From Hormiphora californensis (taxonomy: Eukaryota > Ctenophora > Tentaculata > Cydippida > Pleurobrachiidae), in contig CM035351.1 in the NCBI GenBank assembly GCA_020137815.1, forward strand, positions 7,747,315 to 7,811,314: a stretch of 64,000 nt of DNA. Direction: 5' to 3'. Shown one piece after another: positions 56,901 to 64,000 of this stretch; position 1 is the stretch's first letter; each line of letters begins with the position of its first letter. The notes under the pieces are model-generated. The model worked only from the letters and a program-made list of their open reading frames with translations, made no database searches and was not told where the DNA came from. The translations under genes and the position numbers were made by a program.

Positions 56901-59900
56901 ACAGTGAGTTCAAATAGTAGTGATAGTGATCTCTGATCAAAACTTTGAGCTTGGTTGGTCTGATGTATGAATCAAAATCTAACAATTCCCAACCTTTCAG
57001 AGCCCATGGGCACGGTCCACACCTTCAAGAGTCCCCTTAACAACCACCTGGATATCTTCTTCCAGTCCAAGGATACTATCTCTGCAGTGGAATTCTACCG
57101 ACTCAACCCTGATACCAAGATCAAGGGAGACAACAAGAAATACAAGATCTCCGGAACTAAACTCCGAATCTTTGATGTCGATTGGGATGATGAGGGATAC
57201 TACAAGGCCATCATCACCGTCAAGGGAAAGAAGGTCACCAAGTACTTCTCAATCACTGTCAATGGAGTCATCCCTGATACGGTGGACTTTGAGCCCATCA
57301 ACCAGGCTGAGAAGATCCAGGCAGTTGCAGGTTCCAAGATCGCTCTTAACTTTGAGCTTATGTACGGCAAGAATATCAAGAGCATCGCATGGTACAAGTT
57401 CGATCCCAAGAAGAAGACCTCAACTCCCATCAAGCCTTCTGGACGGGTTGCCATTAAGACGAAGGGAACCAAGTCATCTCTCCTTATCGCTCGAGTGAGG
57501 TTTGCTGATGCAGGATACTACCGAGTCCTGGTCAAGTACATGGGAAGAATGACAGATGGACTTTTCAACGTCATTGTAAAGGCCGAACCTAGTAAGTGTC
57601 TTTTGTTAAGTAGTCTTCAAACATCACAGAATTTAGGCACAATGCACATAAATCACAGAATTTAGGCCCATGTTTTCAGAACTAAGTACTTCTTCTTAAC
57701 ACCTCCTCCCACCTCCCCAGAGATTGTGAACCCCTGTAAGACCCACAAGGGAGGTACTGTTGTGTTCAGTGTTCACGAGCCCAGCAGCACTGTCATCACC
57801 AAGATTGCCTGGTTCAGGATTGTTGATGATGTCCCCAGGGCCATGAAGGAGAGTTCCAAGTACAAGATCACTGACAAGAACAGGCAGCTGACCATTAGTG
57901 GGGTCACCAAGGCTGATATCGGCATGTACCAGGCTGTTCTTACCACCAATGAGGGGGAGACCAAGGATGAATACTTTGCAATCCGACAAGAAGGTACAGG
58001 AACCCGATGGACACATGTGTGTCACAACTTATGTTTTAGTGTTTTACATTGTGAAATTTATAGCAACTGGGTCGCTGTCTCCATAGTAACGAACTAACCG
58101 AACCCTAATTACCAGATGTTGAGCCTCCCATGAGGATTATCAAGGCTACTGAGTACTGGACCGTTACCCTTTCCTTCCAGTACAGCCTGGTCCCTGGTGA
58201 CAAGGTCAAGAGCATCAAATGGTACCATCTTACCCCCAACAAGAGGGCCTTGAAGACTTCCGATGGTAAGAGCTAGATCTCACAAACAACTGACTTCAAA
58301 ACTCACGTCATTAACCTTCAAATTACAAAGATCTCGTCACATCCTGACCCCACACACTTCTCTCTATCAGGAAAGTACAAGAAGTACAGTATCACCTCGG
58401 ACAAGAAATCCCTGACCATCACTAAACTGAAGCCCAAGTTGGATGAGGGATGTTACATTGCTGTTGTTGATCTAGGGGATTACACACTTCGTGCTCTCTT
58501 CAAACTTGACGTCAAGGCTCTGCCACGTAAGAAACTCGTACGCTGTTACATTCTTGTCGACCAGTTGATATTCTCGGCTAATTTGTGACATTCCAAGAGA
58601 CGCCCACGCGTTAATATCTCGATAGACCACTAGATACGTATCATCCATTAACACCTGTATCTCTCCTCACAGCGAGGAAGCCCAAGATCCACATCACCAA
58701 GGTGAAGTGGGGACAGAATGTTATCTTCAGTTTCGAGTCTCCTAAAGATGTAGAGATCAGCTCCGTTACCTGGACCTATGTCAGTGGAGACAAGAGTAGG
58801 AAGGTGGTAGCTGACGGAAAGAAGATCAAACAGAAGAATGCACATCCCAAGTACTATCTGACCGTCAACTGGGTTGATAATCCTGATGCTGGGTTCTATA
58901 ATTGTGAAGTAAAGACCGCAGACTGGAGAGAAAACTACCTGTGTCTTTCAAACTCGTCGTGGAAGGAACCAGTAAGTGTGAAAATAGGAACCATCTAATT
59001 CATTGAACTAAAAATTCACACTTTCTCAGATCATAACTTTTCTCAGTTCACGCAGACTAGATTTACTCAATTCCGTGATCTTCTAACCATGTTCTTACCC
59101 CACAGAGCCCAAGGAAGTTCCCAGAGTTATCGAGACCTTCATGCACGACACCGTTACCATGGGATTCGAATTCGATCACCGCTCCCCTGTCAAGAAGGTG
59201 TCCTGGTTCCACATGCAAGGAAAGAAGAAGGTTGCTATCAAGAATGGCAAGAAATACGTTATGAAGGCTCCTGCCGATAACAGATTCAAGCGTACCATGG
59301 ACATTGTATACGTTACCTGCTAAGGACAAGGGACTCTATATTCGCTGAAGTTGAACTTCAGGATGGCTACACTACTCGAGCCATCTTCGATATCAAGATT
59401 GTGGGAGACAAACTCAGGAACATTGTCCTCAAGCCCTACTTCAAGACCTCTGCCAACCAAAAACCCTCCAAGCCCATCACCTACCCCCACGAGCCTGCCA
59501 TCTTCCTGGGAACCCCAGAGGATCCCCAGAGGGTTATTGCCAGGGTTGGTGGAACTGCCAACTTGGTATTCAAACTGGAGGAGATCTCCCCTGATAAGCT
59601 GTTCTGGTATTATGTTGACGCTAAGGGCAATAAGAAGATCATCGCCAGGACCGATAACATGAGCAAATTCACCATTGCTGATAAGAAAAAACATAACGCT
59701 TACCGGTAAGCTAACATTTTTAGAGTAGATGACTTCAGTTCCTAAGTGAACTGTGAAGGTTCTGAATTTTGGATGAAGACATCCCCTTAGGACTTAGCTA
59801 CTAAACGTTCCTAACCTCCCATTCCCACAACAGAATCCAGGACAAGAAGGCAGGCAAGAACACATACTACTACTTCCTAACTGTAAACGAGGTCAAGGAT

Positions 59901-61595
59901 TCCGATGGTGGAGTGTACTATGCTCGCCTTGCTGACAGTGCCCAGTCCATCAAACTATACTTCAAACTTCTCGTCAAGGGAACATGTGAGTGGCTTAAAT
60001 TCAACAATTCAACATCTTGTCTTTTTCGCTACTTGCTCCAACGACTGTTTTACCAAATGTTCAGTTCCAACTAAAGCCATCCCTGGGAAGACTCCACATC
60101 ACGCTAACCCCCACTATCTCTCTCAGGGAACCAGGGAGTCCAGTACACCAAGGCTGCTGTTACCCTGTGGCACGATGTCACCATTGGGCTCAAGGATCCC
60201 AGCACCTTTGTTAAGTGTAAACTGACAAGCGTCAAGTGGTACCGTCTGTACCCTCTGGAGGAGATCACTGCCAGCAAGAAACACGAGTTCGCTAGCAAGA
60301 ACCTCGAACTGACCATCAGGTAACTAGGAACATGTTACCATGGCAACTAGGAGGATGTTACCATGGCAACCGCAGCAACTCTGGAGAGGTCAGGATACTG
60401 TTCTAAATCAGCAACTAACCATGTCTCTTTCTCCAGGTACGCAAGTTGGTTGGATGCCGGTTACTATAAAGCGATTGTAACTATCGATGGAGCATACGAC
60501 TTCGAAGTGATCTTCCTGGTGACCGTCAAGGGAGAAATCTCCTGTAAGTATCCTGGCAAAATGCCAGCTTTGGGTCGGGTTAATGTTTCCAACTGTAATT
60601 TTGGGCGGGTCTCTCACTTAGGGCTCATGATACGTCACATGTACCTACACACAGAACTAGCCGCTAGTGATCTGCTTGACTACCACGTGCATAAGCTTCT
60701 CTTTCTCTTTCCCTCCAATATCTCTACCTCTCCTTTTCTCTCTCCCTTTAGCTTTCTGCATTCCTTAGTTGCACTCTTCGCCCTTTCTCATCTTTATTGC
60801 CCAGTTTCCATTAGCTTGCATTCTTTCTCTCTCGAGTCTTGCTCTCTCTCCCTCCCTCTCCTTCTCCCTCTCCTCTCTCTCCTCTCTCCCCATCTATGTA
60901 TTATTGGCAAGCATCATCATGAACCCATTCTCTCCCCTCTCTGATCTCACTCTCTTATTCTGACTTAGCTTCATATGCAGAGATCGTTGGCGCCAAAACA
61001 CAATTATACCTCGTTTCTCTTTGCTTCAAGATAGCTAATATAAACCCGTACGAGGTAAAGGCTAAAAGTGCAGAGTTCAAGACTCAACGAGAGTTGCAAC
61101 CTCCATACCTCGTGCACTACTATTCTTTTGTGTGTAGCCTGCATTATAAGTTGCACATAGGGCTCCAGCAGAATCTTGCTCCATCGCCAACTTGGCCTGT
61201 CAACGCTAAATACACCCAATCTACAAAGGGCACTCCTTGCAGAATCACTCTCTCTATCTCTTTCTCTCACACAGTCTATTTATCATCCCTGCATCCCCCT
61301 CTCCCGCTTTTTATCTTGGCATCACCACACGTCCACACATCTCCCTTTGTAATGTAAAGCAGTCAAGATGACGTCGCCTTTGTATAGATCCCCACACTAC
61401 ATGGGTTAATTCTCCACCAAGTCATTCGCACTAAATTTACATATATCTCGCCTAGTACACACCATGCACTATTCAGACTTCTGACGTACACACACACACA
61501 CCTCTGACAATATTGTGTTCTCTCTTTCAGCTGACAACGTCAACATGCCAACACGAATCCTCGCTCTTGATAAGGAAGCCTTCTGGATTCACTAG
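53935..61595 (+). CDS. secreted tandem Ig-domain protein without canonical cysteines
   Basis: Not a recognised orthologue. Exons: 53935-53951, 54079-54275, 54383-54557, 54695-54852, 54981-55387, 55492-56264, 56412-56613, 56758-56903, 57001-57591, 57721-57993, 58116-58265, 58371-58526, 58673-58971, 59106-59705, 59834-59985, 60127-60319, 60437-60543, 61531-61595; about 1550 aa after allowing for frame breaks. A signal peptide spans exons 1-2 (MIKLLIVASLATLLVLG), followed by an Ala/Lys/Glu low-complexity linker. Fourteen Ig-like repeats of about 100 aa follow, each with a W-Y/F core (VIWYKY, VSWYHT, IAWYKF) and D-x-G-x-Y (DDAGYY, KDAGFY, ADAGYY). The B-strand and F-strand cysteines are replaced, the latter mostly by Ala. 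No membrane anchor; ends FWIH. Intron 3 is GC-AG. Seven frame breaks: 55112-55115, 55843-55845, 55896-55897, 56108-56110, 58941-58944, 59318 and 59340. An extracellular structural or adhesive role is inference. Confidence 0.85.
58077..58090 (+). promoter_or_regulatory. RFX X-box-like site (divergent)
   Basis: GTCTCCATAGTAAC fits the relaxed X-box GTHNYYATRRNAAC. Located in the intron at 57994-58115 of the Ig gene. Confidence 0.35.
60334..60370 (+). promoter_or_regulatory. tandem perfect X-box (RFX) sites
   Basis: GTTACCATGGCAAC occurs twice, at 60334-60347 and 60357-60370, 23 bp apart start to start. It lies in the intron at 60320-60436 of the Ig gene. The motif is a palindromic RFX-family X-box, known in animals from cilia genes. 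It is also part of a short tandem duplication, which could explain the second copy. Confidence 0.45.
60544..61530. other. last intron of the Ig gene, CT-rich
   Basis: A 987-bp intron, much longer than its neighbours, pyrimidine-rich at 60700-60900 and 61240-61310. No coding sequence seen inside it. Confidence 0.6.
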
Positions 61596-61890
61596 ACCCT
61601 GCTGATCGTTAGAGACCCTGCATTGTTAACTCTAATAGAGACCCTGCATGGTCTAGCAGCAATGCTGTCATGTGGACAGTTTGATCTGTCAATTTTCAAC
61701 TACAATTTTTGCTGGCCAAGTTTTGTTTTACAAATTGTTCCCAAAGTTATGTTAATATATATTTCTCATTCTGTGATTGCCCAAAAAGAAACTAGATTGT
61801 TTGAATTTGCGTCAAGCTGCTGTTATCGATATCATTGCTTGAAAGCTTTATGATATTATTCATGGAGATATGAAACCACTTATAGTAGAG

Positions 61891-63720
61891 CACCCCGTGC
61901 CTGAACAAAGTTTAACCTCGGATGAAAAATGTACACTAAGCGGACTTCACTAGGGTCTTCAGATAGGTATTTGGAGTTGAAAAATGTAAAAAAACACCCC
62001 AATTTTATGAAAAGTTTTTTCTCTACATGGATTTTAAAATGGATCGTTTTGACTGTAAAAACGGCTTAAAAACCATGCTGTGTGCAGATTTATAGTCCTT
62101 TTCCAGTAAAATGGTTGTACCTGACCTGGTTTTGCATGTAGAATCGATTGCCAGTGAAGAGAAATCTCTAAAACGACTGGAAAATGGTCAAAATTCGTAT
62201 TTTTGACGTTTTTTGAGGGTTTTTCGCCCCTAACCCTATCATGACATCAAGATAGAAAATTTTCACTCGTGCCAAACGTTTAAATGGACATTTTTCTACC
62301 GGATCCCAAAGTTTCAGATAAATCGAATGAAAGGGTAACATTTGGCAAATTATTGAAAGTGGCTAGATGAGAGAAAGTGAACTTGAACTTAATTTTTTCA
62401 CAATTTTGGCCTTTTTGACCAACTTCTGATTGAAATGGCCAATCAGGACCATGCTCACGCTAAAGAAGGGACAATTTCCTACTAAAATGCAAATTTTCAT
62501 GCCGATGCGACATCAGGTCATGGATTTATAGTAAATTTAAGCGAGCTAACTAGGCTATTTCGACTGTCAGAAAAGGTCAATTTTTCTAATTTTCGGGTCA
62601 ATTAGCAATAAAAAAAGGGTACCCGACCTATTTTTCACCGTAGAATTGATTTCCGATGGAGTTGGACCTCTAGATCGCCAGGAAAATTGAAGAAAACGAA
62701 TATTTCAGTTTTTTTGGGGAAATAGCCAGAAAATGAGTAAAAAAACAAAAAATTGACATAAACCTATTTTCCCGGAGATTAAGAGCTTCAATTCCATTTT
62801 AAATCGATTTTACGTGAAAAAATTGGGCTGGGAACCCTTTTTATTGCTGATTGATACTGAAATAGGAAAAATTACCATTTTCTGGCTATTTCCCCAAAAA
62901 AACTGAAATATTCGTTTTCTTCAATTTTCCTGGCGATCTAGAGGTCCAACTCCATCGGAAATCAATTCTACGGTGAAAAATAGGTCGGGTACCCTTTTTT
63001 TATTGCTAATTGACCCGAAAATTAGAAAAATTGACCTTTTCTGACAGTCGAAATAGCCTAGTTAGCTCGCTGAAATTTACTATAAATCCATGACCTGATG
63101 TCGCATCGGCATGAAAATTTGCATTTTAGTAGGAAATTGTCCCTTCTTTAGCGTGAGCATGGTCCTGATTGGCCATTTCAATCAGAAGTTGGTCAAAAAG
63201 GCCAAAATTGTGAAAAAATTAAGTTCAAGTTCACTTTCTCTCATCTAGCCACTTTCAATAATTTGCCAAATGTTACCCTTTCATTCGATTTATCTGAAAC
63301 TTTGGGATCCGGTAGAAAAATGTCCATTTAAACGTTTGGCACTAGTGAAAATTTTCTATCTTGATGTCATGATAGGGTTAGGGGCGAAAAACCCTCAAAA
63401 AACGTCAAAAATACGAATTTTGACCATTTTCCAGTCGTTTTAGAGATTTCTCTTCACTGGCAATCGATTCTACATGCAAAACCAGGTCAGGTACAACCAT
63501 TTTACTGGAAAAGGACTATAAATCTGCACACGGCATGGTTTTTAAGCCGTTTTTACAGTCAAAACGACCCATTTTAAAATCCATGTAGAGAAAAAACTTT
63601 TCATAAAATTGGGGTGTTTTTTTACATTTTTCCACTCCAAATACCTATCTGAAGATCCTAGTGAAGTCCGCTTAGTGTACATTTTTCATCCGAGGTTAAA
63701 CTTTGTTCAGGCACGGGGTG
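61891..63720. mobile_element. 1.83-kb near-perfect palindromic element
   Basis: The left arm, 61891 to about 62737, is the reverse complement of about 62874 to 63720, with only scattered mismatches over about 847 bp and a 136-bp loop. Termini are CACCCCGTGCCTGAACAAAG and its complement. AGAG lies on both sides (61887-61890 and 63721-63724) and may be a 4-bp target duplication. No coding frame. It lies about 295 bp after the Ig-gene stop. The superfamily is uncertain; CAC ends with 4-bp duplications occur in Chapaev/CACTA-like elements. Confidence 0.92.
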
Positions 63721-64000
63721 AGAGATACATGGGGACTGCTGAGAGAAAGATGACTCGGCGATGAATTATGAATGGGTGTTGCTCAGATCGAAAAGCATCT
63801 CCATTCGTATATTGAAGGTGTCTAATATGGTATCTCATCCTAGAGACTTGGAATAAAATATTTCCGACTATACTCCAATACCAGATTAGATAGACTCCCC
63901 AACTAGACAGTTAAGACCTGTTAATGTAATTTTGCAGTATGTGAGCGCTTAATTGGTGGAGGTGTAATTGGCCAATTATCTCCGGAATAGTGGAGCCGCC

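Overview
The window is animal nuclear DNA. It has GT-AG introns mostly about 100-150 nt long, the standard genetic code, and several conserved metazoan genes: PRKCSH, RPN2, LIS1/PAFAH1B1, a receptor guanylate cyclase and a tandem-Ig secreted protein. It is full of AG/CT microsatellites and fold-back transposons. Small introns, a compact gene end and heavy accessory DNA suggest an invertebrate, possibly a non-bilaterian, but nothing here fixes the species or phylum.

Layout. 1-8.2 kb: AG/CT arrays, a 22-copy minisatellite, a possible 3' end of a coiled-coil gene on the minus strand, and a low-quality homopolymer-rich block. 8.3-12.4 kb: two minus-strand ER N-glycoprotein genes, RPN2 (oligosaccharyltransferase subunit) and then PRKCSH (glucosidase II beta), 421 bp apart. 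12.4-34.1 kb: gene-poor accessory DNA with inverted-repeat elements, three-way-junction and perfect palindromes, long perfect direct repeats, remnants resembling a PIF1-like helicase, a DUF6589-like protein, a type-B DNA polymerase and a retroelement tail, a 100-N gap, and about 3.5 kb of corrupted sequence after the gap. 34.2-45.3 kb: LIS1, nine coding exons encoding exactly 410 aa. Its 8.2-kb first intron holds a non-LTR retrotransposon flanked by a perfect 112-bp duplication; that element is itself split by a palindromic hAT-like element. 46.8-53.4 kb: receptor guanylate cyclase, 17 coding exons, about 1356 aa. 53.9-61.6 kb: secreted protein of about 1550 aa with 14 Ig-like domains that lack the usual disulfide cysteines. 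61.9-63.7 kb: a 1.83-kb near-perfect palindrome.

How the genes relate. RPN2 and PRKCSH act in sequence in the ER: glycan transfer, then glucose trimming. Six likely start codons, including all five named genes, lie 1-50 nt after an AG that resembles a 3' splice site. This fits 5'-UTR introns or spliced-leader trans-splicing. Nine single-locus frame breaks interrupt otherwise conserved coding exons (one in RPN2, one in the cyclase, seven in the Ig gene); most are +1 in short homopolymers and look like residual assembly error. The most unusual material is the set of modular inverted-repeat elements (21.8-23.5 and 42.6-43.2 kb), the long perfect direct repeats (112, 124 and 227 bp) and the double-hairpin junction at 19.92 kb.
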